DNA of 64,000 nt from Candidatus Vagococcus giribetii (GCF_017316185.1 NZ_JAFLVX010000016.1:57609-121608), one strand, 5' to 3'. Positions 46,863 to 56,693 are shown, numbered from the stretch's first letter. Numbers and translations: made by a program. The notes: generated by a model from the letters alone, not told the origin.

Positions 46863-46908
46863 AAACACGAGAAGAATTGATCGAATCAAATTCTTCTCGT
46901 GTTTTTTT
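46861..46908. terminator. Terminator of the 48-aa gene / gadB
   Basis: AAAACACGAGAAGAATT / AATTCTTCTCGTGTTTT gives a perfect stem of about 17 bp with T runs on both strands. It serves the convergent small gene and gadB. Confidence 0.88.
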
Positions 46909-48289
46909 AATGAGTAAATCCTTGTGTTTCTTTCTTATTATCATCATGGAATAAGATATGAGCTTTATCCAACTCTTCTAAACAATCGTGGAAATCTCGA
47001 ATAAAGGCTTCTCCTCTATTTTCTCCTAAGTCTGCTCGACACACAATTCGTTGAACGATGATGTCATCGAGTTCTTTTGGCAGCGGGTACGCAGGGACTT
47101 GCCAGCCTCGCATTTGCAAACGATCGGCTAAATCATAAAGAGTCCATTTGACATCTGTTTCTTTTTTTAGAGTGTAGCAAACAATAGGAATATTGTCCCC
47201 TGTGTTAAAAAGTTCAAAACGATTAGTGGCTTCAATAGCTTGAGCAATTTTCATCGCTACATCGCGTGTTCGACTGTGAATGTCACGATAACCATTAAAA
47301 CCAAAACGATAAAAGTTATAATATTGACCAATAATTTGACTAGCACTTCTTGAAAAGTTAATCGCCATGGTTGGCATACTACCACCTAAATAACTCACTT
47401 CAAACATTAGCTCTTTTGGTAAATAGGCTTCTCCACGCCACAACACCCAGCCAACACCAGGATAGACCAATCCATATTTATGCCCAGATGTATTTATGGA
47501 GACAACATTATTTAATCTAAAATCCCAAGGTAACTCTGGTTGAATAAACGAGGTAAACATAGCACCACTTGCACCATCTACGTGAATGACTAACTGATGC
47601 TCATGTGACTGATTGTATTCATTAACAACATCATTTAAGCCTTTAATATCATCAAACTTTCCTGTGTAGGTGATTCCTAAAATCCCAACAATCCCGATAG
47701 TATTCTCATCTACATAGTCCAGTACGTGCTCAGGGTTTAAACTTAGACAGGTACTATCCATAGGAACTTCTCGAAGCTCAACGTCCCAGTATACACAGAA
47801 TTTTTCCCAGCAAACTTGGTATCCTGACGAGATTACCAAATTAGGTGTGCGACCTGTCACATCGAGTCCTCTCTTCTTAAGGCTGTCTCGCCATCTAAAT
47901 TTCATCGCTAAACCAGCTAACATACAAGCTTCACTCGACCCTACTGTTGAGGTACCGATTGGTTTTTCTGACTTTTTAGCTTGCCATAAATCCGCTAAAA
48001 TATTAACACAAGCTTGTTCAACTGCTGCTGTCTCTGGGTATTCTGATTTATCAATGGCATTTTTTTCCATAGTCTCAGCCATTAAAAGGGCTGCTTCTGG
48101 CTCCATATAAGTTTGACAAAATGTAGCCAAATTCTGACGGGCATTGCCCTCGTTGATTAGTTGATCTTTTAATAATTGGTATGCAATCTTTGAATTAACC
48201 GGCTCTTTTCTAAGGCTATTTAATAACACCTCTTCATCTGATAATAAAGAACCAAAAATAGGAATATCTTGATGATTGTCTTTTAACAT
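46907..48289 (-). CDS. gadB: Glutamate decarboxylase
   Basis: A PLP enzyme of the GAD family, 460 residues, converting glutamate to GABA with consumption of a cytoplasmic proton. The PLP Lys is Lys271 in INTSGHKYGLVYPG, and the whole N-terminal half resembles E. coli GadB (NLATFCQTYMEPEA, GTSTVGSSEACMLAGLAMKF). No gadC antiporter lies beside it, so its partner would be elsewhere or one of the local APC antiporters. It has a good promoter of its own and a terminator shared with the 48-aa gene. The start ATG sits behind AGCAGG. Confidence 0.95.
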   Translation of the reverse strand: MLKDNHQDIPIFGSLLSDEEVLLNSLRKEPVNSKIAYQLLKDQLINEGNARQNLATFCQTYMEPEAALLMAETMEKNAIDKSEYPETAAVEQACVNILADLWQAKKSEKPIGTSTVGSSEACMLAGLAMKFRWRDSLKKRGLDVTGRTPNLVISSGYQVCWEKFCVYWDVELREVPMDSTCLSLNPEHVLDYVDENTIGIVGILGITYTGKFDDIKGLNDVVNEYNQSHEHQLVIHVDGASGAMFTSFIQPELPWDFRLNNVVSINTSGHKYGLVYPGVGWVLWRGEAYLPKELMFEVSYLGGSMPTMAINFSRSASQIIGQYYNFYRFGFNGYRDIHSRTRDVAMKIAQAIEATNRFELFNTGDNIPIVCYTLKKETDVKWTLYDLADRLQMRGWQVPAYPLPKELDDIIVQRIVCRADLGENRGEAFIRDFHDCLEELDKAHILFHDDNKKETQGFTH

Positions 48290-48340
48290 AATAAAACCTG
48301 CTTTCGTTTTATTTTTCCATACATTTTATCCTTTAATCCA

Positions 48341-48369
48341 AATATATCTCACATTAAATAAAATTTCAA
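48341..48369 (-). promoter_or_regulatory. SigA-type promoter of gadB
   Basis: TTGAAA (48364-48369) and TATATT (48341-48346) are separated by 17 bp on the minus strand, about 50 bp before the gadB start. Confidence 0.7.
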
Positions 48370-48409
48370 GAACACATTATAACATAACTGTCGGTATTAA
48401 TGATTTGAT

Positions 48410-48457
48410 TAAATAAAGAAGAATTCCTACTATCAAGTAAGAATCCTTCTTTATTTA
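48410..48457 (-). terminator. Terminator of the PTS/mannosidase operon
   Basis: AAATAAAGAAG(G)ATTC and GAATTCTTCTTTATTT pair as an AT-rich hairpin immediately after the ROK kinase stop. Confidence 0.75.
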
Positions 48458-49318
48458 TTAGTGTTGCTTGTTATAAAAATTCATCGCAGCTCCAATTAAA
48501 TTGGCATCATTTCCAAAATAGCACGTACGAACTTCTGGTAATATCGCACTGACACCTTGCTCTTCTAATAGCCATTTCAAACGACTTTTTATTTGGTTAG
48601 CAATTTCTGGTCTAGCTGAAACGCCACCTCCAATAATCACCAATTCAGGATCTAATGATACTTGAATGTTGTATAAAGCATTAGCCACATTATCATACAT
48701 ATCATTTAATAATTTATAAGCTAAGGGATCGTTTTTATCTATTTTCTCAAAAATATCTTTTCCATTAACAACATTATTAGTTAATCTTTTATACTTATCA
48801 GCTACCTTTACAACTGTACCATTTGAGCTAAAAATATTTTCCGTCCGATTCATCATCAAGCCAAATTCTCCACCAAATAAATGAGCGCCTTTATACAGTT
48901 GACGGTTAATAAAAACCGCGCCCCCAACACCTGTTCCTAAAACAACAAAAACAACATGTTGATTATCTTTTCCTGACCCCAATTCAATTTCAGCAATTCC
49001 TGCGCAGTTAGCATCGTTTTCAATGGTGACTGGTAGCAATAAGTACTCTTCTAACTCTTTATAAATTGGTCTATTATGTAGATATGGAACGGCACTAATT
49101 CCTTCAATCACTCGTTTGTTTTCATTTACAGCCCCAGGTGCACTCATAGCAACCCCTTCAACAGTACCTTCAAATGACGTAACAACTTGTTTTAAGTGTG
49201 CTTTCATCTCTTCAAATGTATCCGGAGTTTTAAACTTACCTTGTTGGGTTAACTCTTTATCATTCCAATAACCATATTTAACAGCAGAGCCACCAATATC
49301 AAATACTGCTAATCCCAT
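48458..49318 (-). CDS. ROK-family sugar kinase
   Basis: A 286-residue kinase of the ROK family. The N-terminal phosphate motif DIGGSAVKYG lacks a DNA-binding domain, so it is a kinase, not a repressor. ENDANCAGIAE, VVLGTGVGGAVF and LDPELVIIGGGVS are typical motifs. The classic ROK zinc motif (CGxxGC) is not obvious, common in LAB relatives of beta-glucoside kinase BglK or N-acetylmannosamine kinase-like enzymes. As the last gene of the operon, it may phosphorylate the free sugar released by the GH38 or GH1 enzyme. It starts at ATG behind AGGAGGCAATCTA. Confidence 0.85.
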   Translation of the reverse strand: MGLAVFDIGGSAVKYGYWNDKELTQQGKFKTPDTFEEMKAHLKQVVTSFEGTVEGVAMSAPGAVNENKRVIEGISAVPYLHNRPIYKELEEYLLLPVTIENDANCAGIAEIELGSGKDNQHVVFVVLGTGVGGAVFINRQLYKGAHLFGGEFGLMMNRTENIFSSNGTVVKVADKYKRLTNNVVNGKDIFEKIDKNDPLAYKLLNDMYDNVANALYNIQVSLDPELVIIGGGVSARPEIANQIKSRLKWLLEEQGVSAILPEVRTCYFGNDANLIGAAMNFYNKQH

Positions 49319-49329
49319 TAGATTGCCTC

Positions 49330-50703
49330 CTAAAAACCATTATGTTGGCTTAATTCTTTATACCATAAGCCACTCTTCTTTAAACTTCTATTCAAGTTAT
49401 TATCTAAATCAACACGATAAAATCCATATCGATTTCGGTAACCATTTAGCCATGACCAACAATCAACAAATGTCCAAGTATGATAGCCAAAACAACTACT
49501 ACCTTCTTGTATTCCTTTATAAAGTTGTCCTAAATGCTCCTTCATAAAATCAACACGGTAGTCATCTTGGACCATCCCTTTTTCATCTAGGAATCTCTCC
49601 TCATCAGCCACTCCCATGCCGTTTTCAGAAACAAACCACGGAATATTATTGTAGTCATTTTTCATCATCATAGCAACATCATAGAGAGCTTCTGGATATA
49701 TCTCCCAACCACGGTAAGGATTAATTCTTTTTTCTGGCCAGTCATATGATGCAAAGAAATCTGCTGGTGTTTGAGCAGGTACTTGGCTTGTTTCAGGCGC
49801 CTTAACCCTCATTGGTTGATAATAATTAATACCAATATAATCAACTCGATTATGTTTTATGATTTCTTTATCTGTTTCAATTGTTGTTGGTATTAATTCA
49901 TTGTCCTTCAGTAGTTCAACTAAATCCTTTGATACTTCTCCTAAAACACAAGGATCTAAAAAGCTTTTGATAATTAATAAATCTGCTTTGTTTTTAGCTT
50001 CCATATCTCTATCTTCATTACTTTTAGCATAAGTTGGAGTGACATTTAAGATAATCCCAATTTCACCTTCAAAATGACCTTGTCTAAAAGCTTCAACAGC
50101 TTTAACGTGGGCCATTAAGGTATGATAACCAACTTGAATTGCTTTTTTAAAATCAACGATAGCTGGATAATGAAATCCATATAAATAACCACACTCAATA
50201 TGAACTAAAGGCTCATTGAAAGTTGCCCATCTCTTAACTAAATCTCCGAATTCTACAAAAGCTGTTTCAGCATAAAATGCAAAAGCCTCTACAGATTCAC
50301 GAGTTTCCCAACCACCTTTTTCCATTAACCACCATGGCATATCAAAATGGAATAAGTTAATAATCGGCTCAATGCCATTCTCTCTTAATGTTTGAAAATA
50401 GCTTCTATAGAAAGTAACAGCTTCTTTGTTAAGTGTTTTACCATCTGGAAGTAATCGTGCCCAAGAAATCGATGTTCGGTACGAATTCATCCCTATTTCT
50501 TTCATACGTTGGATATCCTCTTTATAAAATTCATATACATTTGAAGTCACTTCTGGACCTTGATTGTTGTTAAATTTTTCTGGATTTAACTCAAACCATT
50601 TATCCCAAGTTGTCGCTGTTTTACCACCGCCTAGAGCATGTCCCTCTGTTTGTGGCGCTGATGCTGCAGCCCCCCATAGAAAACCTTTTGGAAATGTTAA
50701 CAT
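49330..50703 (-). CDS. GH1 family glycosidase, probable 6-phospho-beta-glycosidase
   Basis: A GH1 enzyme of 457 residues with the N-terminal signature [18 protein letters not shown]. The acid/base Glu is in ATFNEPLVH (near 167) and the nucleophile is in FVSENGMG (near 353). It is related to 6-phospho-beta-glucosidases and could hydrolyse PTS-phosphorylated beta-glycosides. It lies in an operon with a fructose-family PTS and GH38 alpha-mannosidase, so the two glycosidases may act on one mixed substrate or on two phosphosugars. The gene differs clearly from the first GH1 gene at 977-2446. Confidence 0.9.
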   Translation of the reverse strand: MLTFPKGFLWGAAASAPQTEGHALGGGKTATTWDKWFELNPEKFNNNQGPEVTSNVYEFYKEDIQRMKEIGMNSYRTSISWARLLPDGKTLNKEAVTFYRSYFQTLRENGIEPIINLFHFDMPWWLMEKGGWETRESVEAFAFYAETAFVEFGDLVKRWATFNEPLVHIECGYLYGFHYPAIVDFKKAIQVGYHTLMAHVKAVEAFRQGHFEGEIGIILNVTPTYAKSNEDRDMEAKNKADLLIIKSFLDPCVLGEVSKDLVELLKDNELIPTTIETDKEIIKHNRVDYIGINYYQPMRVKAPETSQVPAQTPADFFASYDWPEKRINPYRGWEIYPEALYDVAMMMKNDYNNIPWFVSENGMGVADEERFLDEKGMVQDDYRVDFMKEHLGQLYKGIQEGSSCFGYHTWTFVDCWSWLNGYRNRYGFYRVDLDNNLNRSLKKSGLWYKELSQHNGF

Positions 50704-50718
50704 AAATCACTACTCCCT

Positions 50719-51534
50719 CTATTTATTATCAAATTTATTCGTTAAAATAGCCTCTGATTGTAACCATTTCTTGACTGAATCTGAGTATAAATGGATATAT
50801 CTTTCATAGACAATATCTTGTTGAATTAAGATAGGTATTTGCGGCGAGATACTCCCTAGAGACTCTTCTCTTGTTAAAGTTGCTGCTAACAGAGTCACAT
50901 CAACCTCTTTTATTAGAGGTGAGTTGGCATTTCCAGTAATAAGTAACACAGAAATATCTCTACTTTTAGCAACTTTAATAGCTTTAAGCATATTGTCATC
51001 TACACCACGTAAGCTACAAGCGATAATTAGTTCACCTTTTTCCGCAAACTCAGCAGACATTGAAATTGAATTTTCATCTGAAATGACTCGGACATACTTC
51101 CCTAGCCTAGAAAATTTAAATTGAAAATCCATTGCCGCATATGAGTTAAACCCCATACCAAGAAAATGAATAATCTTATGCTCATGAATATAATGACAAA
51201 ATTTATCCACATCTTCTTCCACATAATTACTTGAACTTCTTGTTGCTAATGAATGATACAGACTTGTCACAGTATTAGAAACCAGTGCTTCGTCCTCATC
51301 TTTTCTCATAGATAAATTATATAAAAAAATGAGTTCTTTATAATTATTTAAACCTATTTTTTTAGAGAACCTCGTAATAGATGCTTTAGAAACAGCTAAT
51401 ACCTTTGATAATTTATCAATTGTTAATGGTGCTTTTTTACTCAAAAAATAATTGGCAATTACTTGCTCGACATCTGTCAATTCTAGTCTGTAAGATTCGA
51501 TGAGTATAAAAATATCATCTTGCACTAACACCAC
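50719..51534 (-). CDS. MurR/RpiR-family transcriptional regulator
   Basis: A 271-residue regulator with an N-terminal HTH_6 domain (DVEQVIANYFLSKKAPLTID, LSKVLAVSKASITRFSKKIG) and a C-terminal SIS domain that binds phosphosugars (SISMSAEFAEKGELIIACSL and VLLITGNANSP). It probably senses the phosphosugar intermediate of this operon. It lies between the GH38 and GH1 genes with only 3 bp after GH38. The start region (GTG 51534 or nearby GTGs) has a weak ribosome binding site, so the first residues are uncertain. Confidence 0.88.
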   Translation of the reverse strand: MVLVQDDIFILIESYRLELTDVEQVIANYFLSKKAPLTIDKLSKVLAVSKASITRFSKKIGLNNYKELIFLYNLSMRKDEDEALVSNTVTSLYHSLATRSSSNYVEEDVDKFCHYIHEHKIIHFLGMGFNSYAAMDFQFKFSRLGKYVRVISDENSISMSAEFAEKGELIIACSLRGVDDNMLKAIKVAKSRDISVLLITGNANSPLIKEVDVTLLAATLTREESLGSISPQIPILIQQDIVYERYIHLYSDSVKKWLQSEAILTNKFDNK

Positions 51535-51537
51535 GTC

Positions 51538-54150
51538 CTAATAAAGTTTTATTGTTTTAATTTCCCCAGGTTTTACGATACCTATTTCTATCTTATCATT
51601 AACTCTTGGTTCTGTTAATTGGTCTCCTTTTAGGTTGACAAAATGCCACTTGGTTGCCTGTGGTAATTCGATGACACTGCCAGAGACACTTTCAACAAGG
51701 TTGGGATTATATACTCTAATTTCTATTCCCTTACCATCTCTACTTTGACGGATTGAGCTAAAATTCAATTTCTCTAACTCAATAGTTGGCATTTCCTGCT
51801 TAACCACATCATGAAGTAATGGGTTAGACACAAAATATTTCAACGTCGTTGTAAAACGATTCAATTCTTGAATTTGATAAAAAGGAAGTGTCACCACCTG
51901 TTGTTGAAATTCTTTCATTAGTTGACTTGGATCATAATAATCTGCTAATTGAATACCAAATTTAAAACTTAGTCTTTTTTCTAATTGACTATCTGGTGTT
52001 GGCACATATTTAAACTCATTGCCTGACGCAATTCCTGGTCTTCTTATTAAATCTGGTCTGCCTAAAAAACCAACTGATCTAAAAAGAGTTAAAGCCACTG
52101 TTTCAAAAGAATCCCCTACTAATTGGTATTCTTTAATTCCTTTTGAAAAGACTGTTAGATTTGTCTCATCATTATGCACGTTGACATAATTTAACATGGG
52201 AAAAATAGATGTTGGTTCCTCTCTCCATCCTAATTCTTTCCATCTGTCTAAATAAGGATCAATAACCTCTCTTTCAACGGTTCCAAAAGGTGTATTGCTA
52301 TAAGATAGTTTATTCGACATATTTGATTTAATTAGTAACCTCATTCGATGATCTAAAACAGTGTTATCAATAACTAAATGCCCATTAATATAATTACTAT
52401 CGCTCTCTAAACTAAGTGTTAAAACATATTTTATTTCTTTTAAGACTTCTCCTGTTACTCTGGCTGCTAAATCTTTGGGTAACTGCCATTTACCCTGAAT
52501 CTCTAAGGTTTCTTGTAACTTACCTTTTATTGTCGTAATTTTTGTATTGGAAAAATCTAATTTATACACCTTATCTTCTTCTGGCGGCGAGTAATCGTAT
52601 GTATCTCCTTCATCTCCACTATCTTCAATAGAAATAAATTGATCATATACTATGTTTGCTTTTTTATCCTTTAATTCGATATCCCCATTAACTAAACTAA
52701 TCTGATAGTAATTATTTTCAATCATTTCGTCAGTTACATTCAAACTAGTTTCATTAGGCTCATTTCTTTCGATAATAGTTAACTCAACAAAACTTAAAGC
52801 AGGCACCTCAATGTCAATTAATATATCATGAATGAAATAAAATTTATTTGGATCCATATCCTCGCTTTTTTTTCGGATAGACCCTGCATTTTCTTTTGTT
52901 GTTCGAATTAATTGATATGGTATTTTTTCCCCATTATACTCAAGATTAAAATACTCACTTTCAATTGAAATAGCTATTTTTTCTATTTTTTTTCGGCTAT
53001 AAGGTAAGGTATTAAATAATAGTAAATCATTTTCACAGACAACTGCTCTTGATTCTGCTAGTTTACGTGTTAGGTAATCAACTGCTGAATACGATAATTG
53101 ATCCGCCTCGATAAATCGATCTAAAATAATTTTATTTGTTTTATCACTATTGCATCCACCGGCACTATCATGGGCCTGATTTTTACTTAATAATTTCCAA
53201 ATACGGTCTAATAGGCCTTGTTTATATGGTATTCCTTGTTTTTTAGCCATAAGCATTAAAGGCTCTAGTTGATAAATTAAGCGTCTCTCAATTTTATCGT
53301 TCATGTATTTATGGTCATAGCGCGATGAATAAATCGATCGATGGATTTTAGAAACAGAGCTTGAAATAAATTCTCCTGAGACATGTTGTAAATCCGTTGT
53401 ATCTAAACTATCAAAAAATGTATCATATGAACTTTCCACTAATTCATAATCTTCTAATTCGTTATTAAATAGCTCTATGCGTTCTCTTAAATTGTAATCA
53501 ACATATCGTTGGTCACCACCGACTGGTAATACCAATTGATCTGTCGGTGCCCCTTCCTCAATCGTTTTCATTAATCCCTGAGCATCATCACTATAAATGA
53601 GACCACCGCCAATAAAATAACCATTTTTAATATTTGAAGCTAATACTTCTGAGCCATCTTCACTTGACCAGAAAAATTCTCTATCTTCTGTAATATAATT
53701 AGGAACTCCACGCCAAAAAACAGTTTTATCCATACCGAATCCATTATATATTTTCGGCATGTCTTTTCCTTGTCCAAAAGAATCTGGCAAATAACCTACA
53801 TTAAAGTAACCGCCTAACTTTTCAGCCAAGCTAATCCCTAAGTCTAAGTTTCTAACAATCGATTCACCAGCTACAATTAATTCATCTGTTTGGGTGTACC
53901 ATGGACCTATAATCAGTTTTCCTGACGTTACTAACTGTTTGATGCGCTCTTCTTGATCCGGAAAACTTTGTAAATACTCATCTAAAATACTTAATTGACC
54001 ATCTAATAAGTAAACGTCAATCATATTAGTTTCTAAGGCATTCATCACCTCATCAAGGTGATAGGTTAATTGGATAAATGATTCATGATTGGTAAAGTAC
54101 CATTCGAAATCCCAGTGAGTATGATGAATGACATGAACTTTTTTCTTCAT
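51538..54150 (-). CDS. GH38 alpha-mannosidase (MngB-like)
   Basis: A retaining GH38 alpha-mannosidase of 870 residues. The N-terminal metal-binding motif HHTHWDFEW and the nucleophile region YLPDSFGQGKDMPKIYNGFG are present, as are the typical mid domain and C-terminal beta domains. With a fructose-family EIIA/EIIBC upstream, the pair resembles E. coli MngA-MngB, in which mannosyl-glycerate is imported by PTS and split inside the cell. The substrate here is not proven and a phosphorylated alpha-mannoside is the best guess. It has no signal peptide, so it acts in the cytoplasm. Confidence 0.92.
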   Translation of the reverse strand: MKKKVHVIHHTHWDFEWYFTNHESFIQLTYHLDEVMNALETNMIDVYLLDGQLSILDEYLQSFPDQEERIKQLVTSGKLIIGPWYTQTDELIVAGESIVRNLDLGISLAEKLGGYFNVGYLPDSFGQGKDMPKIYNGFGMDKTVFWRGVPNYITEDREFFWSSEDGSEVLASNIKNGYFIGGGLIYSDDAQGLMKTIEEGAPTDQLVLPVGGDQRYVDYNLRERIELFNNELEDYELVESSYDTFFDSLDTTDLQHVSGEFISSSVSKIHRSIYSSRYDHKYMNDKIERRLIYQLEPLMLMAKKQGIPYKQGLLDRIWKLLSKNQAHDSAGGCNSDKTNKIILDRFIEADQLSYSAVDYLTRKLAESRAVVCENDLLLFNTLPYSRKKIEKIAISIESEYFNLEYNGEKIPYQLIRTTKENAGSIRKKSEDMDPNKFYFIHDILIDIEVPALSFVELTIIERNEPNETSLNVTDEMIENNYYQISLVNGDIELKDKKANIVYDQFISIEDSGDEGDTYDYSPPEEDKVYKLDFSNTKITTIKGKLQETLEIQGKWQLPKDLAARVTGEVLKEIKYVLTLSLESDSNYINGHLVIDNTVLDHRMRLLIKSNMSNKLSYSNTPFGTVEREVIDPYLDRWKELGWREEPTSIFPMLNYVNVHNDETNLTVFSKGIKEYQLVGDSFETVALTLFRSVGFLGRPDLIRRPGIASGNEFKYVPTPDSQLEKRLSFKFGIQLADYYDPSQLMKEFQQQVVTLPFYQIQELNRFTTTLKYFVSNPLLHDVVKQEMPTIELEKLNFSSIRQSRDGKGIEIRVYNPNLVESVSGSVIELPQATKWHFVNLKGDQLTEPRVNDKIEIGIVKPGEIKTIKLY

Positions 54151-54213
54151 AAAAATTAGCTCCTTTATAATAAAAAATGAACCAAGCCATCAAGCCTGAT
54201 TCATTCACAAAAA

Positions 54214-54666
54214 TTAAAACGAAATTTGATCAATGATTTCTGCTAGTTTGTCAGGATCATTCTCATTTAAAATACCTTCTCTAAAACTATTATCAATTAA
54301 TTTTCTTGCAATTAAACTTAATAATTTTAGATGTTCTGTTGCTCCTTCTTCAGGAATAGTTAAAGCAAACGCTACATTAACATCTTTTCCATCTAAAGCA
54401 TTCCAAGGTATCTGATGTTCAAATTTAACTAAAAACATCCCTGGTTTAATAACAGACTTGTTTTTACTATGAGGAATAGCGATACCGTCTTTAAAGCCTG
54501 TTGTTGCTTCTTTTTCTCTTTCCTTCAAACCAAGGAAAAAAGTTTCTGCGTCATTAACGAACCCTTTTTCATAAGCATAAATTGCAATAGCTTTAAACGC
54601 TTCTTCTTGCGTTGTTGATTCTGTATCAAATAAAATATGTGTTTTATTAAAAATCTCTTGATTCAT
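54214..54666 (-). CDS. PTS EIIA component, fructose/mannitol family
   Basis: A 150-residue cytoplasmic phosphotransfer protein. The active His is in GIAIPHSKNKSV, the EIIA(Fru) signature. ATG 54666 (MNQEIFNKTHIL) behind GAGGTG is preferred to the longer frame. It lies 23 bp after EIIBC and before the GH38 gene, so it is the specific phosphodonor partner in this operon. Confidence 0.9.
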   Translation of the reverse strand: MNQEIFNKTHILFDTESTTQEEAFKAIAIYAYEKGFVNDAETFFLGLKEREKEATTGFKDGIAIPHSKNKSVIKPGMFLVKFEHQIPWNALDGKDVNVAFALTIPEEGATEHLKLLSLIARKLIDNSFREGILNENDPDKLAEIIDQISF

Positions 54667-54689
54667 TTGTCTACACCTCATTAATAATT

Positions 54690-56177
54690 TTAGTCTTGTA
54701 CAGGAGCTAATTCCTCAACTGGTTTTCTCATAAATCCAATTAGTAATGCTGTTGTTAATATACCAGCACTTACACATAAAATCCAAGTAACAAATGGAAT
54801 TGGTTGTTCAATATAGCCTATAAATGTTCCCAATGGAGAACCAATACCACCATAGAATTTACATCCTGTTGCAGCTACTAATCCACCAGCAACAGCAGAA
54901 CCTGTGACATTAGCAAAAATCATACGAATTGGATTTGCTGCAACAAAAGGAATAGCACCTTCTGTTACACCAACAATCCCCATACCAAATGCGGCACTTG
55001 CTGCGACTTTCTCATCTTTACTAAATTTATTTTTAAAGATAATAGTTGCTAACCACACACCTAATGGCGCGACTGAAATAGCTGCTTGAGTTGCTGTACC
55101 AGGAACAAAGTTAGCTCCTTCGATTCCATATTTAGTTAATGTATCTGTAAAAATAGCTGTACCAAAAACTAAAGCTGTTTTGTTTACTGGTCCACCTAAG
55201 TCAAAACCAATCATTGCCCCACAAATAGCACCTATCAGAATTGGAGCACCAGCATAATTTTCATTCAATGCTGTTAACCCTTCATACATTCCATCCATAG
55301 CTATTGAAATCGGTGTTCCAATGACATAAAGTACAATCAAAGTAATCGCTAGCGTTGCAAGAAAAGGAATAATCATAATTGGTACAATTGGTCTAACAAG
55401 TTTTGGCCATTTGATTTTTTTCAAACCCTTTACCATGTAACCGACAATAAAGGCCACTGCAATAGCTCCAATAAAGCCACCACCAGCATCAGCACCTAAA
55501 AATTCAGGATCATTTGCTAAGTATGCTCCAATCATAGCTGGTGCAATTGCAGGTTTATCGGCAATTGAATTAGCAACAAATCCGGCAAATAAAGGAATCA
55601 TTAACTTAAATCCTACTTGACCAACATAAAATAATTTAGACATTAATAGTCCCATCTGAGTATCTGTATTAAATCCCCACTCAACAATACGACCTAAGTC
55701 ATCTTTTTGAAACGCATAAAGATTAGCAATTGTTAGAATAAGTCCAGCTGCAATAACCATTGGTACCATATAAGAAATACCACTCATTATATGTGTAAAG
55801 AAATTTACTTTTTCTTTATCGTTACCAATTTGAATTTTACCAACTTTAGATCCTTTTTTACCAAAAACTTCAGCTTCTTCAAGTGTTTTTGCGATTAAAG
55901 CCTCCGGGTCTTCAATTGCTGGAATTGATTTAGTAACAAATAAGGGCTTACCTGTAAATCTCATTGGATCAATTTTAATATCTGCTGCCACTAATACTAG
56001 GTCAGCGTTTTCAATATCTTCTGCAGTAAGAACGTTTTCTGCTCCGATAGCTCCGTTTGTTTCAACTTTTATGTTATAACCTAACTTTTTACCCGCTTGT
56101 TCTAAAGACTCTGCTGCCATATAAGTATGGGCAATTCCTGCAGCACAAGCTGTAACCGCTACAATATTCTTTGTCAT
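54690..56177 (-). CDS. PTS EIIBC component, fructose family
   Basis: A 495-residue membrane PTS permease. EIIB is N-terminal with the phosphocysteine loop TACAAGIAHTYMAAE (Cys near 10), followed by an EIIC of the fructose type with about nine hydrophobic segments (GFDLGGPVNKTA, GVTEGAIPF). ATG 56177 (MTKNIVAVT) is the likely start; the frame upstream to 56228 lacks the family pattern. First gene of an operon EIIBC-EIIA-GH38-RpiR-GH1-ROK. The domain layout, with a separate EIIA, resembles MngA split in two; 2-O-mannosyl-glycerate is one candidate substrate. Confidence 0.92.
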   Translation of the reverse strand: MTKNIVAVTACAAGIAHTYMAAESLEQAGKKLGYNIKVETNGAIGAENVLTAEDIENADLVLVAADIKIDPMRFTGKPLFVTKSIPAIEDPEALIAKTLEEAEVFGKKGSKVGKIQIGNDKEKVNFFTHIMSGISYMVPMVIAAGLILTIANLYAFQKDDLGRIVEWGFNTDTQMGLLMSKLFYVGQVGFKLMIPLFAGFVANSIADKPAIAPAMIGAYLANDPEFLGADAGGGFIGAIAVAFIVGYMVKGLKKIKWPKLVRPIVPIMIIPFLATLAITLIVLYVIGTPISIAMDGMYEGLTALNENYAGAPILIGAICGAMIGFDLGGPVNKTALVFGTAIFTDTLTKYGIEGANFVPGTATQAAISVAPLGVWLATIIFKNKFSKDEKVAASAAFGMGIVGVTEGAIPFVAANPIRMIFANVTGSAVAGGLVAATGCKFYGGIGSPLGTFIGYIEQPIPFVTWILCVSAGILTTALLIGFMRKPVEELAPVQD

Positions 56178-56341
56178 CTTTACTTTCACTCCTATTAATT
56201 TTTCGAGCTCCTGGACAAAGAATAACAAAATAACGATTTCATTTATAGTACTTACTTAGATTTAGGTTGTAGTATCAATAAACAAATTTTAACTGATACT
56301 TTTTTCATCCTCCTAAGTCCGCTCAATTTATACCATATCCT

Positions 56342-56371
56342 TTGTCTTTCTCCCTTAAAAGACGTTATAAT
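56342..56371 (+). promoter_or_regulatory. SigA-type promoter of the 86-aa coiled-coil gene
   Basis: TTGTCT (56342-56347) and TATAAT (56366-56371) are 18 bp apart on the + strand. Confidence 0.65.
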
Positions 56372-56403
56372 AAGGAAACTCTTCAAAAAGGAGGCTACTA
56401 CTA

Positions 56404-56664
56404 ATGGATATGAAAAAAATTATTACCATCACTGTGATTGGTTTACTGGCTTTATCATCTATTTTTGCTTTTAGCCAAATGCAAAATGCCAAAAAAGACT
56501 TGAAACAAGTGACTGAATTAAATCAAAAACTAGATTCAGAAAATAAAAAATTATTAAAAGCAAACGAACGTGCCGATAAAAAAATCGACGAGCTTGCTAA
56601 AAAATATGATGATTTAAACAAAGAATTAACAGAATTAAAAGCACAATCTCAAATCAACTATTAA
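56404..56664 (+). CDS. Small membrane-anchored coiled-coil protein
   Basis: An 86-residue protein with an N-terminal hydrophobic segment (IITITVIGLLALSSIFAF) that may be a membrane anchor or uncleaved signal, then a charged heptad-like region (QLNQKL...KKLLKANERADKK...). The coiled coil suggests homo- or hetero-oligomerisation outside the membrane. AAGGAGG lies 9 bp before ATG. It precedes two further + strand genes and could be cotranscribed with them. No family recognised. Confidence 0.7.
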   Translation: MDMKKIITITVIGLLALSSIFAFSQMQNAKKDLKQVTELNQKLDSENKKLLKANERADKKIDELAKKYDDLNKELTELKAQSQINY

Positions 56665-56693
56665 GACAATTTAACAAAAAAGGAGCCTGACTT

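Noticed and set aside
46738..46947. 69-codon minus-strand ORF
   Set aside because: It is the antisense of the 48-aa gene, runs through a strong terminator and overlaps gadB.
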